64,000 nt of DNA from Hyphomicrobiales bacterium (GTDB lineage: Bacteria > Pseudomonadota > Alphaproteobacteria > Rhizobiales > Rhizobiaceae), in contig UBNV01000012.1 of the NCBI GenBank assembly GCA_900466945.1, forward strand, positions 101,670-165,669. The letters run 5' to 3'. Positions 9,126 to 20,232 of the stretch are shown here, piece by piece. The notes beneath the pieces were generated by a model. The model was not told the origin of the DNA, did no database searches, and was given only the letters and a program-made list of their open reading frames with translations. How positions within the stretch are numbered: the first letter of the stretch is position 1; every line of letters starts with the position of its first letter. The position numbers and the translations under genes were made by a program.

Positions 9126-10799
9126 ATGCTGGTCCAGCTGTCGATCCGCGATATCGTTCTGATCGAGCGGCTGGATCTTGCCTTTGAAACCGGTCTCTCC
9201 GTGCTGACCGGTGAGACGGGCGCCGGAAAATCCATTCTCCTCGACAGTCTTTCACTGGCACTCGGCGGGCGTGGCGATGGCTCGCTCGTGCGTCACGGCG
9301 AGGACAAGGGGCAAGTGACGGCCGTCTTCGACGTCGGCAACGGCCATCCCGCCAGGACCCTGCTCAAGGGCAATGGTGTCGATGATGATGGCGATCTGAT
9401 CTTCCGTCGCGTTCAGTCTGCCGACGGCCGCACCCGCGCCTATATCAACGACCAGCCGGTCAGTGTGCAGCTCATGCGCCAGGTCGGCCAGCTTCTCGTG
9501 GAGATCCACGGCCAGCACGACGACCGCGCCCTGATCGACACCAATGCCCATCGCATGCTGCTGGACGCTTTTGCCGGGCTGACAGACGAGGCCGTCGATC
9601 TGGGGGAGAGCTATCGCCGCTGGCGGGATGCGGAGCGCAGCTACAAGACGCACAAGGCAAAGGTGGAAGCGGCAGCCCGGGAGGCCGACTATCTGCGCGC
9701 CTCTGTCGAGGAGCTGGAGACACTTTCGCCCCTGGACGGAGAAGAGGATGATCTGGCCGAGCGGCGCTCCGCTATGCAGAAGTCGGAGCGGATCGCAGGC
9801 GACATCGCCGAGGCTTCGGAATTCCTGAATGGCAATGCGTCCCCCGTGCCTCATATCGCCTCCCTGATGCGTCGGCTGGAGCGCAAGAGCCACGAGGCTC
9901 CGGGACTGCTTGAAGAGACCGTGCAACTGCTTGGAACTGCGCTCGACACGCTGTCTGCAGCCCAGATGGAAGTGGAGGCGGCGCTGCGCCGCACCGAATT
10001 CGATCCCCGCGAATTGGAACGGGTCGAGGAGCGCCTCTTTGCGCTCAGAGCCGCAGGCCGCAAATATTCCGTCGCCGTTGTCGATCTTCCAGCGCTCGCC
10101 GAAAAGATGGTGGCGGATCTGGCCGATCTCGATGCCGGAGAGGAGCGCCTCGGCCAGCTCGAAGCCGCCGTTCGCGAGACAAAGGGGCATTTTGATCACC
10201 TGGCACAACAACTGTCTGCGAAGCGACAGAACGCGGCCCAGGCGCTCGCCGATGCTGTCATGCTGGAACTGCCGGCACTGAAGTTGGAACGTGCGCGCTT
10301 CATGGTCGAGGTGGCCGCCGATCCAGAGAATGCGACGGTCGATGGTATCGACACCGTTGAATTCCACGTGCAGACCAATCCCGGCACGCGGCCGGGCCCG
10401 ATCATGAAGGTTGCCTCGGGTGGCGAGCTCTCGCGCTTCCTGCTGGCGCTGAAGGTTGCGCTCGCCGATCGCGGATCCGCGCCGACACTCGTCTTCGATG
10501 AAATCGATACCGGCGTGGGTGGAGCGGTGGCCGATGCCATCGGCCAGCGCTTGAAGCGGCTCTCCGCCAAAGTACAGGTGTTGTCCGTCACCCATGCACC
10601 GCAGGTCGCGGCGCGTGCCTCGACACATTTTCTGATCTCAAAGGGGCCGACCGGCGATGCGGGCGACAAGATCGCGACTCGCGTGGCGATCATGGAGCCG
10701 GAGCATCGCAAGGAAGAAATCGCGCGCATGCTGGCGGGCGCATCGGTGACCGACGAAGCGCGGGCAGCAGCGGCCAAACTGCTCGCAGCCGGCGAATGA
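9126..10799 (+). CDS. recN: DNA repair protein RecN
   Basis: 557 residues, the usual RecN length. It is an SMC-like ATPase acting early in double-strand break repair. The Walker A motif GETGAGKS is at residues 29-36. A central predicted coiled-coil region (roughly 150-370) follows, and then the ABC signature VASGGELSRF and Walker B LVFDEIDTGVGG near the C-terminus. It lies between bamD and cls, a common rhizobial order. The ribosome site before ATG 9126 is weak. Nothing in the sequence shows SOS control; no obvious LexA box was recognised in the 34-base gap. Confidence 0.97.
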   Translation: MLVQLSIRDIVLIERLDLAFETGLSVLTGETGAGKSILLDSLSLALGGRGDGSLVRHGEDKGQVTAVFDVGNGHPARTLLKGNGVDDDGDLIFRRVQSADGRTRAYINDQPVSVQLMRQVGQLLVEIHGQHDDRALIDTNAHRMLLDAFAGLTDEAVDLGESYRRWRDAERSYKTHKAKVEAAAREADYLRASVEELETLSPLDGEEDDLAERRSAMQKSERIAGDIAEASEFLNGNASPVPHIASLMRRLERKSHEAPGLLEETVQLLGTALDTLSAAQMEVEAALRRTEFDPRELERVEERLFALRAAGRKYSVAVVDLPALAEKMVADLADLDAGEERLGQLEAAVRETKGHFDHLAQQLSAKRQNAAQALADAVMLELPALKLERARFMVEVAADPENATVDGIDTVEFHVQTNPGTRPGPIMKVASGGELSRFLLALKVALADRGSAPTLVFDEIDTGVGGAVADAIGQRLKRLSAKVQVLSVTHAPQVAARASTHFLISKGPTGDAGDKIATRVAIMEPEHRKEEIARMLAGASVTDEARAAAAKLLAAGE

Positions 10800-10857
10800 T
10801 TTTCATCAGCCTTCAGTCAGTTGCGCTTCCCAACAAAACCTGTTTCGCTGGTTCGCC

Positions 10858-12306
10858 ATGCTTGAGATGATCCAGATCTACTGGGCCGAAACCCTTGCCG
10901 TGCTGTCCGTGGTTTTCGGCACGGTCGCTGCCACTCACGCAGCCATGACCAAGCGGGAGGTTCGCTCGGCTCTCGGCTGGGTGGGCATCATCATCCTCTC
11001 GCCCCTGGTGGGCGCGATGATCTATGCCGTGGCCGGCATCAATCGCATTCGCCGCGCGACGCTGATTTCCCGCCGTGCCCTGGAACTGGACGAAATCTGG
11101 CGCAGCCTGTCGCTCTTTGCCGTGAGCCGGGAGGCGGTGGCCGCACAGTTCGGCAGCCGGTTCGGGCAGATGAAGCTGCTCGGGGACAAAGTGACTCGGC
11201 ATCCGCTGTCGTCCGGCAACCAAATCACGATGCTCACCACCGGTGAAGAGACATTCGATGGCATGTGCCAGGCGATCGAGGAGGCGCAGTCCAGCATCAT
11301 CCTTGAGACCTATATCTTCGATCGCGATGTCGTTGGGCTTCGCCTCGCAGATTCCCTGATTGCGGCACACCGGCGCGGCGTGGCAGTGCGGGTCATCGTA
11401 GACGCAGTGGGAGCCCGCTATAGCGTGCCCAGCATCATCGGCTATCTGGAGCAGGGCGGTGTGTCGGTCGCCACCTTCAACGGACAGGTCATCATGGGGC
11501 TGAGGCTCCCCTATGCCAATCTGCGTACGCACCGGAAGATCCTGGTGGTGGACGGTGCGACGGCGTTCGTCGGGGGCATGAACATCCGTGCCGGCTTTGT
11601 CGGGCCTGATGGCGCGCGCGACACGCATTTCCGCGTGTCCGGTCCCGTTGTCGCCGACATCCTGGCGGTCGCAGCGGAAGACTGGCATTTCGAGACGGGC
11701 GAGGTTCTCTTGGGTCCGGAATGGCGGGTGCGGCTCGACGATTCTCTGCCCGGGGTAGGGACCTCGATCCGTGCCGTGGTATCCGGGCCAGACGCCCATA
11801 TCGAAACGAACCATCGACTGCTTCTTGGTGCCTTCTCCGTCGCGGAGCGGTCGATCCGGATCGTCTCGCCTTATTTTCTGCCGGATACCACCTTTATTGC
11901 CGCGCTGAACACGGCAGCGCGACGGGGCGTGCAAGTCGATGTGATCGTGCCCGCACAGAACAATCTCGCGATCGTGGCGCGAGCGATGATGGGCCAGTAC
12001 GACCAAATCTTGCGCGAGGGGTGCCGCGTGCATCTGTCGAGTGGCACGTTCGATCATTCCAAGCTCATGGTAATAGACCGGCAATGGTGTTTCATCGGGT
12101 CGTCCAATCTGGATTCGCGCTCGCTGCGGCTCAATTTCGAGATCGACCTCGAAGTCTATGACCGGGTTCTCGCCGAACAGATCGAGGACCGGATCGACCG
12201 GCGTCTGGCAATGGCGCATCAGATGACGCTCGAACGTCTCAAAGCACGTTCCTTGCCGAACCGGCTGCTCGACCGCTTGTTCTGGCTCGGATCGCCCTAT
12301 CTTTGA
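10858..12306 (+). CDS. cls: Cardiolipin synthase (phospholipase D family)
   Basis: 482 residues with two N-terminal membrane segments (about residues 7-27 and 37-57). Two phospholipase D active-site motifs follow: HRKILVVDG with GGMN downstream, and HSKLMVID with GSSNLDSRS downstream. Both HxKxxxxD sites are intact. The enzyme condenses phosphatidylglycerol with a second phospholipid to cardiolipin at the inner membrane. The next gene, 54 bases downstream on the same strand, has an endonuclease/exonuclease/phosphatase fold. This resembles the clsB-ybhP pairing of Escherichia coli, although this Cls has the N-terminal membrane segments of the ClsA type. Confidence 0.9.
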   Translation: MLEMIQIYWAETLAVLSVVFGTVAATHAAMTKREVRSALGWVGIIILSPLVGAMIYAVAGINRIRRATLISRRALELDEIWRSLSLFAVSREAVAAQFGSRFGQMKLLGDKVTRHPLSSGNQITMLTTGEETFDGMCQAIEEAQSSIILETYIFDRDVVGLRLADSLIAAHRRGVAVRVIVDAVGARYSVPSIIGYLEQGGVSVATFNGQVIMGLRLPYANLRTHRKILVVDGATAFVGGMNIRAGFVGPDGARDTHFRVSGPVVADILAVAAEDWHFETGEVLLGPEWRVRLDDSLPGVGTSIRAVVSGPDAHIETNHRLLLGAFSVAERSIRIVSPYFLPDTTFIAALNTAARRGVQVDVIVPAQNNLAIVARAMMGQYDQILREGCRVHLSSGTFDHSKLMVIDRQWCFIGSSNLDSRSLRLNFEIDLEVYDRVLAEQIEDRIDRRLAMAHQMTLERLKARSLPNRLLDRLFWLGSPYL

Positions 12307-12360
12307 CCGAGGAGTACTGTCCGTGGCCGTGATGGCCGCGACCGGCTTTCAGCTTAACCG

Positions 12361-13194
12361 ATGACGGATGCACCTGGTGTGATGAAAAAGACCAAGCCCA
12401 GCCTCGCCCGCACGATGGTGACCTCCCTGCGCAATCGCAAATCGCGGCCGGGCGAGCCCAGCGCGTCAGGGCCTGCCGACGGTGTGATGACGGTCGCCTC
12501 CTACAATGTGCACAAATGCGTGGGCACGGACGGCCGCTTCGACCCGGAGCGGATCATCGACGTGATCCGCGAGATCGGCCCCGATGTGATCGCGCTGCAG
12601 GAGGCGGATCAGCGGTTCGGCGAGCGGTCCGGTCTGCTCGATCTCAACCGACTGAGGCTCGAAACCGGTTTGCTGCCGGTCCCCGTCGTCGCCGGTCCAA
12701 AATCGCATGGCTGGCGGGGCAATGTGCTCCTGTTTCGCGAGGGCATCGTGCGCGATGTGCATCAGGTCGCCCTGCCGGGGCTCGAACCGCGGGGCGCACT
12801 TGTCGCCGAAATCGATCTCGTGGGCAAGGCGGGGCTTCGCGTCATCGCCGCGCACCTTGGGCTGTTGCGCTGGGCACGTCGGCAGCAGGCCGACGTGATC
12901 CTCGATCTCCTGCAGAGCCGTGACGAGCGGCCGACGCTTCTGATGGGCGATTTCAACGAGTGGCGGCTGGGGCCCGGCTCGGCGCTGACCCGGCTCGAGC
13001 CCATCTTCGGTCCACTGCCGCCGGCGATCCCGAGCTTTCCGGCGCGACTGCCGGTGCTTTCACTCGACCGGATCATGGCCAACAGGGCCGGGCTCATCGC
13101 AGATCTGACGGTGCACGACACGCCGCTCGCCCGTGTCGCCTCCGACCATCTGCCGCTCACCGCGCGTCTCGACCTCGGCAAGGTGGAGGACTAA
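12361..13194 (+). CDS. Endonuclease/exonuclease/phosphatase-fold protein (YbhP-like)
   Basis: 277 residues. After a basic ~40-residue N-terminus, the fold begins at MTVASYNVHKCVG, the usual SYNxH entry of the family. The metal-binding glutamate is in IALQEAD, the catalytic Asp/Asn in LLMGDFNEWR, and the C-terminal SDHLPL supplies the last catalytic His/Asp. Members cut DNA, RNA, phospholipids or inositol phosphates, so the substrate cannot be read from the motifs. Position directly after cls suggests a lipid- or envelope-related role, as proposed for ybhP next to clsB. No signal peptide is seen. In-frame start alternatives exist further in (ATG 12382). Confidence 0.8.
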   Translation: MTDAPGVMKKTKPSLARTMVTSLRNRKSRPGEPSASGPADGVMTVASYNVHKCVGTDGRFDPERIIDVIREIGPDVIALQEADQRFGERSGLLDLNRLRLETGLLPVPVVAGPKSHGWRGNVLLFREGIVRDVHQVALPGLEPRGALVAEIDLVGKAGLRVIAAHLGLLRWARRQQADVILDLLQSRDERPTLLMGDFNEWRLGPGSALTRLEPIFGPLPPAIPSFPARLPVLSLDRIMANRAGLIADLTVHDTPLARVASDHLPLTARLDLGKVED

Positions 13195-15414
<2,220 letters not shown>

Positions 15415-16260
15415 TCAGGCAAGGCTAAAGGCGGCGTCCGGCAGGTCGACGGCCGGACTGTCGACATGCGCGGTGCGCGGAAGGTCGCGCTCGAGAACGA
15501 TGCGATTGCGGCCGGCGGACTTGGCGATGTAGAGCGCCCGATCGGCAGCGGCATAGACGGCGGAAAAGTCCCGGATCGGGGTGATATCGGCCAGACCACC
15601 GGAAACCGTGACGTTGATCGTGTGATGGACCGTTTCGATCTGGCGATTGGCGACGTTTCGCCGGAGTCTTTCCGCTAGCGACACTACATCTGCAAATTCC
15701 GCGTCCCGGAACAGGATGGCAAATTCCTCGCCGCCAATGCGTGCGACAAGATGCGGCGCGCCGGCGACTTCCTTCAGCATTTCAGCGACAGAAACGATCA
15801 CTTCGTCACCGGCTAGATGCCCGTACCGGTCGTTGATCTGCTTGAAGCGGTCGATATCGATGATCAGCAAATGTCCGCGCTCGACCTGTGAGAAGTCTTC
15901 GATGAAGGCGCGGCGGTTGAGCAGACCCGAGAGCATGTCGGTTCGACTCATTTGGCGGAATTCGAGCCGGGTGCGGGCGAGATGAATGACCGCGTAGCCC
16001 ATATAGAGAGAGCACAGCATGGTCAGAGCGAAAGACACGATGAAAGCGATGCCGCAGCCGATGGCGAGATCTCTCGCCAGTGGATTGAGAAGAAGGCCGA
16101 GAGCGTGGAGTGCAACCAGGATCGCCGCCACCATAATGCAGGCGAGCAGAGATGTGCGAATGGACAACCGTGTCGCAAAACGCATCACGGGGTCCCAATT
16201 GTCGAACTCTGTCAGTCCAATGTCGCGGATAACCCAGGCCTCAATCTGTTTCTTCAACAT
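15415..16260 (-). CDS. Membrane-anchored GGDEF diguanylate cyclase
   Basis: 281 residues with the same plan as the gene at 712-1566: an N-terminal WVIR...LTEF segment, two hydrophobic stretches (about residues 33-55 and 64-94), the junction MSRTDMLSGLLNRRAF, and a GGDEF domain with DIDRFKQINDRYGH and intact GGEEF. It should synthesise cyclic di-GMP at the inner membrane. No RxxD inhibitory site precedes the signature (GAPH at that place). The two genes look like an old duplication, now lying about 14 kb apart. It is convergent with ligA with zero spacing and has no visible terminator. The upstream 250-base gap (to 16510) holds no gene. Confidence 0.85.
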   Translation of the reverse strand: MLKKQIEAWVIRDIGLTEFDNWDPVMRFATRLSIRTSLLACIMVAAILVALHALGLLLNPLARDLAIGCGIAFIVSFALTMLCSLYMGYAVIHLARTRLEFRQMSRTDMLSGLLNRRAFIEDFSQVERGHLLIIDIDRFKQINDRYGHLAGDEVIVSVAEMLKEVAGAPHLVARIGGEEFAILFRDAEFADVVSLAERLRRNVANRQIETVHHTINVTVSGGLADITPIRDFSAVYAAADRALYIAKSAGRNRIVLERDLPRTAHVDSPAVDLPDAAFSLA

Positions 16261-16489
16261 CAGTACCGCCTATAGAATATGATCTAAAATCACGGATGCC
16301 CGTGTGCCGCCACATCGACTTCGGTGGTTTGAATTATTCTGAAATATCTTTGCCCCAGCGACGGCGCGTCTGCTACCCGGCAAGGTGAAGAACCCGGCCC
16401 CGACAGTAAAGACGTCACGTACATCTACACCAGATTAGACCCATCACAAATTAAGTTTAGATGAATCTGTAACTCTGGATTGCATCTGC

Positions 16490-16507
16490 TGCCGTTTCAA
16501 TACGGCA
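16490..16507 (-). terminator. Hairpin just after the TIGR02588 gene stop
   Basis: A perfect 6-bp inverted repeat (TGCCGT / ACGGCA) with a 6-base loop lies three bases past the stop of the gene at 16511. There is no T-run, so it may be a transcript-end stabiliser rather than a true intrinsic terminator. Confidence 0.35.
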
Positions 16508-16510
16508 CGT

Positions 16511-16921
16511 TCACGGATCTGTGAAGCTCGTGGGTTGCAGGCTCAGGCGATAGCGCGACGGGTCGTTGACGAAGAGCAGGCCGCCTTTGGTCGTCGAGCC
16601 TGCAGCGACATAGTCGAAGGTAACGTCCGTGGCCTCGACCGGTGCCTGGCCGTCGAGCAGGGCGCCATTGATCTTGACCGCGGCAGCCGTCGAGTCGGAC
16701 GCGTTTCGGACCTGGATCATGACCCTCCAGCCAGTCGGGACGGGTTCAATGTCGAGCACCTGCACCGACAATTCCGGCGGCCGATCGTCCGTGTTCATGG
16801 CTTCCCAAAGGATCCAGCAGGTGATGGAGATCACGATCAGAGTTGCGACGAGACCGGTCAGCCATTCGACCCAATGGGGGCTGATCTGCTCTGCGTTCTT
16901 GCTGAGACTTGAACGGGTCAC
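16511..16921 (-). CDS. TIGR02588 family membrane-anchored protein
   Basis: 136 residues. One N-terminal membrane helix (about residues 20-42, rich in Val/Ile/Trp) precedes a small beta-rich domain that probably lies outside the inner membrane (ELSVQVLDIEPVPTGWRVMIQ, then VRNASDSTAAAVKING). It matches the family called TIGR02588, which is found next to TIGR02587 integral membrane proteins, as here: the partner gene ends 10 bases upstream on the same strand. Function is unknown. The extracytoplasmic part looks like a small immunoglobulin-type sandwich, by inference only. Confidence 0.75.
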   Translation of the reverse strand: MTRSSLSKNAEQISPHWVEWLTGLVATLIVISITCWILWEAMNTDDRPPELSVQVLDIEPVPTGWRVMIQVRNASDSTAAAVKINGALLDGQAPVEATDVTFDYVAAGSTTKGGLLFVNDPSRYRLSLQPTSFTDP

Positions 16922-16931
16922 AATTTTTTCC

Positions 16932-17807
16932 TCATAGGATAAGACGCGCGGCGGCTGCGCCGATGGCCGCCGGGAAAGACAAGACGACGACCGTCAGAAT
17001 CGCTTGTGCTGTGCCGAGGTCGTCCAACCGGCCGAAGGTCCACAGGGCATAGAGGCTGACGGCGAGCGCGACCACATAGCCCGGAAGGGTGAAGCGAATG
17101 AAGGCGTGCCATCCCGGCGTTCCCTCGGCGAGACTGTGACCACCGCGAAAGGCGAGCGCATAGACGAAACCGTGCATGAGAAAGATCGACAGGGTCAGGA
17201 GCCCCAGGGCATGCCAGGCGGTCATCTTGTGGGCCAGCAGAATCATCTCTTCGGTCGGAGCGAGATTGAGGGAGAGGAAGAGTGCGCCGACCGCCATCAT
17301 GAAGAGTTCCGTGGCGTAGCTCGTGTTCGGCGCCTCGCGGGGGTCGTCTTCTTCTTCATCGTCCTCGCTGTCGTCATCGTCGCGCATGCTGAGCTGGCTG
17401 CGGCCGAGCAGGGCGCCGATGCTGGCGGGCACCGCCTGGACCGCAACCATGCCCACCCATTCGCGGGGTGCCATGTCGACCGTGATGACGCCGAGCAGGA
17501 CAAGGATGAGCGCACTCGCCAGAACGCCCATGCCATAAGCGACGATCGCGTCTCGGGCGGATTCGCGCCAGGTGGCGGTGTGCTCGAAGCCGATGCGGTG
17601 GGAGAGGCCGACAAGAAGAGGAAGATTGAGGACGAGCAGCAGAAGCAGACGCTCACGCTCCATGTAGAAGCCGAGGAACCACATTTCCATGGTCATCAGC
17701 ATGGGGATGGAAAAGAGCAGGGCGCCTGCCACACCCCTGGCAATTCCGACGAGGAAACGGTTCACGCGTTCCCGTTCGGGCCGTTCCTTATGATCGACTG
17801 CTGCCAT
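16932..17807 (-). CDS. TIGR02587 family integral membrane protein
   Basis: 291 residues from ATG 17807; an in-frame GTG at 17861 is possible but would add 18 hydrophilic residues. There are about seven or eight hydrophobic segments. Between the first and second halves lies a very acidic cytoplasmic loop of Asp/Glu runs (DDDDSEDDEEEDD). The segment NLAPTEEMILLAHKM after the loop is a likely conserved site. The partner TIGR02588 gene follows after 10 bases, so the two are probably one complex. Function is not established. No transport motif was recognised. Confidence 0.75.
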   Translation of the reverse strand: MAAVDHKERPERERVNRFLVGIARGVAGALLFSIPMLMTMEMWFLGFYMERERLLLLLVLNLPLLVGLSHRIGFEHTATWRESARDAIVAYGMGVLASALILVLLGVITVDMAPREWVGMVAVQAVPASIGALLGRSQLSMRDDDDSEDDEEEDDPREAPNTSYATELFMMAVGALFLSLNLAPTEEMILLAHKMTAWHALGLLTLSIFLMHGFVYALAFRGGHSLAEGTPGWHAFIRFTLPGYVVALAVSLYALWTFGRLDDLGTAQAILTVVVLSFPAAIGAAAARLIL

Positions 17808-17875
17808 TGTTCCACCGTCCCTTGCCGCGCAGGAATGCGCGAGTGACAATGGTTGTTCCACCTCGTGGAAACGAA

Positions 17876-17899
17876 GACGCCAGCCCGAAGGCTGGCGTC
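17876..17899 (-). terminator. Strong hairpin terminator after the DEAD-box helicase
   Basis: A perfect 10-bp stem with a four-base loop (CGAA on plus, TTCG on minus) lies 47 bases past the helicase stop. On the minus strand it is followed by a T-rich stretch (TTCGTTT). It separates the helicase transcript from the TIGR02587/TIGR02588 pair. Confidence 0.75.
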
Positions 17900-17946
17900 A
17901 ATCGTTCGTCTAGATATTTGTGAAGGCATTGCCCGTCGCCGAAAGC

Positions 17947-20037
17947 TCAGACCTTCGGCTTGTAAGGCTTCTTCTTTGCACCGCCGGCGGCGCCCCGGTC
18001 TTCGAATTTGCCCTTCGGCTTGCCTGCATAGGCTGGTTTGTCGCCCTTGGGCTTGCCGGCCCAATCAGGCTTGGCAGACTTGTCCCAGGCATTGGACACG
18101 CCTTTCGGCTTCTTGAAGGCGGGCTTGGCCGGAGCGTCGCCCCAGACTTCGGCATCGGTGGCGGCCATGGCGTCACGTGCGGGGCGAGGGGCCGCATCGT
18201 CCTTGCGGGGATAGGGCTTCTTGTCGCCGAACGGCTTCTTCTCGCCATACGGAGCCTTGTCGCCGAACGGCTTGCGTTCACCGGAAGGCTTCCGGTCGTC
18301 CGACTTGCGGTCGCCATAGGCCTTTTTCTCGGCATAAGGCTTGCGTTCGCCTTCCTCGCGCGGCGGGCGAGCGGCCCGCTCCTTCGGAGCAGCGTTGAAA
18401 TCTGGCATGCCGGGAAGCTGCGACAGTGTGATGCCGCGTTCCATTGTCTTGTTGGGGCCAAGTGCGCTGAGGAAGGTATCCAGCGCGCTCGCGGCGATCT
18501 CGACGAAGGTTTCCTCCGGCTGCATCTTGATGGCGCCGATTTCGTTCTTGGTGATGTTGCCATTGCGGCAGAGCATCGGGATCAGCCAGCGGGGCTCTGC
18601 ATTCTGGCGGCGACCGACAGAGACGGAGAACCAGACGCTTGCACCGAAGTCTCCGCGCGGCTTGGTCGCGGAATTAGCCGGGTTGGCGTAGTCAGGCTCC
18701 TTGCGGGCCTTTCCGGCTTCGAGGCTGACGGGGATCAGGTCTTCCGGTGCCGAGCGATGGCCGCGCTGCAGGCGCAGGAAGGCGGCAGCAATCTGTTCCG
18801 CGCCATGCGTTGCGATCAATGCCTCGATCATCGGCACCTCGTCTTCGCCTATGGCCTGGGTCAGCGACGGATCTGCCATCAGGCGTTTGTCGTCACGGGC
18901 CTGAACTTCGTCTGCCGACGGCGGCAGCGCCCAGGTCGGACGCACATTGGCGCCGCTGAGCAGGCGTTCGGCCTTGCGGCGCGCGCTGTTCGGCACGATG
19001 AGCGCAGACACACCCTTGTTACCGGCGCGGCCGGTACGGCCGGAACGGTGCAGCAGGGTGTCGGAATTTGTCGGCAGGTCGGCATGAATGACGAGCTCAA
19101 GGCCTGGCAGGTCGATGCCGCGGGCGGCAACGTCTGTCGCGACGCAAACGCGCGCACGACCGTCGCGCATGGCCTGCAGCGCATGGGTGCGTTCGTTCTG
19201 CGAAAGTTCGCCCGACAGCGCGACAACGGAGAAGCCGCGATTGTGCAGGCGGGCCGTCAGGTGGTTTACGGCGGCGCGGGTTGAGCAGAAGACGATGGCG
19301 TTCTTCGCTTCGTAGAAGCGCAAGACGTTGATGATGGCGTTCTCGCGGTCGGGATTGGCAACGGCGAGCGCGCGATATTCGATATCGACGTGCTGCTTCT
19401 GCTCGGAGACCGTCTCTATGCGGCGGGCGTCGCGCTGGTAGCTCTTGGCCAGGTCGGAGATCGAGCGCGGCACGGTTGCCGAGAACATCAGGGTCCGGCG
19501 CTCGTCGGGGGATTGCTGCAGGATGAATTCGAGATCTTCGCGGAAGCCGAGATCGAGCATTTCGTCGGCTTCATCGAGCACGACGACCCGCATCTGCGAC
19601 AGGTCGAGGGCGCGGCGCGTGATGTGGTCGCGCAGGCGCCCGGGTGTGCCGACGATGATATGGGCACCGCGTTCCAGCGCGCGGCGCTCGTTGCGGATGT
19701 CCATGCCGCCGACGCAGGAGCCGATGATGGCGCCGGTCTCGGCATAGAGCCATTCGAGTTCGCGCATGACCTGCATGGCAAGTTCGCGTGTCGGTGCGAT
19801 GGCGAGTGCAAGCGGCGCGCCGGCGCGCTCGAAGCGGCCACCTTCCGGCAGCAGGGTCGGCGCCATGGCGAGGCCGAATGCGACGGTCTTGCCGGAACCG
19901 GTCTGGGCTGAGACGAGCGCATCGCGACCTTGAAGGCCAGGGTCGATCATCGCCTGCTGCACGGGGGTAAGGGTCTCGTACCCGCGCTTGCGCAAGGCCT
20001 CAGCGATCGCCGGGACGATGGCGTCAAAATCAGTCAT
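17947..20037 (-). CDS. DEAD-box ATP-dependent RNA helicase with DbpA-type RNA-binding domain
   Basis: 696 residues. The Q motif region TLTPVQQAMI is at ~22-31, motif I AQTGSGKT at 44-51, DEAD at 155-158 and SAT at 186-188. The second RecA domain ends with HRSGRTGRAG. A DbpA-like RNA-binding domain follows (VWFSVSVGRR, WLIPMLCRNG, ITKNEIGAIKM). The last ~150 residues are a basic low-complexity tail with repeated K-P-F/Y-G-D/E-K-K units. It should remodel ribosomal or messenger RNA in the cytoplasm, perhaps in the cold, as for DeaD/CsdA. A specific symbol is not assigned because DeaD, DbpA and RhlE types overlap. Confidence 0.93.
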   Translation of the reverse strand: MTDFDAIVPAIAEALRKRGYETLTPVQQAMIDPGLQGRDALVSAQTGSGKTVAFGLAMAPTLLPEGGRFERAGAPLALAIAPTRELAMQVMRELEWLYAETGAIIGSCVGGMDIRNERRALERGAHIIVGTPGRLRDHITRRALDLSQMRVVVLDEADEMLDLGFREDLEFILQQSPDERRTLMFSATVPRSISDLAKSYQRDARRIETVSEQKQHVDIEYRALAVANPDRENAIINVLRFYEAKNAIVFCSTRAAVNHLTARLHNRGFSVVALSGELSQNERTHALQAMRDGRARVCVATDVAARGIDLPGLELVIHADLPTNSDTLLHRSGRTGRAGNKGVSALIVPNSARRKAERLLSGANVRPTWALPPSADEVQARDDKRLMADPSLTQAIGEDEVPMIEALIATHGAEQIAAAFLRLQRGHRSAPEDLIPVSLEAGKARKEPDYANPANSATKPRGDFGASVWFSVSVGRRQNAEPRWLIPMLCRNGNITKNEIGAIKMQPEETFVEIAASALDTFLSALGPNKTMERGITLSQLPGMPDFNAAPKERAARPPREEGERKPYAEKKAYGDRKSDDRKPSGERKPFGDKAPYGEKKPFGDKKPYPRKDDAAPRPARDAMAATDAEVWGDAPAKPAFKKPKGVSNAWDKSAKPDWAGKPKGDKPAYAGKPKGKFEDRGAAGGAKKKPYKPKV

Positions 20038-20232
20038 GAATTGGTCTTTCGAATGTGATGGATGGTGCGGGCCAAAGCACCGCGCCCGCCGATTGCGGGT
20101 ATGTTTGCGCTGTTCCTACTCGCAAGGACCCGGAAAGTCGAGGGGGAGGAGGCGAAAAGCCGTCATATGGTGAAGGGGTGGGATGGCATAGCCGCATGGT
20201 GCCTTGCCCGAATCCCTCCTGCGCCTTATGGC

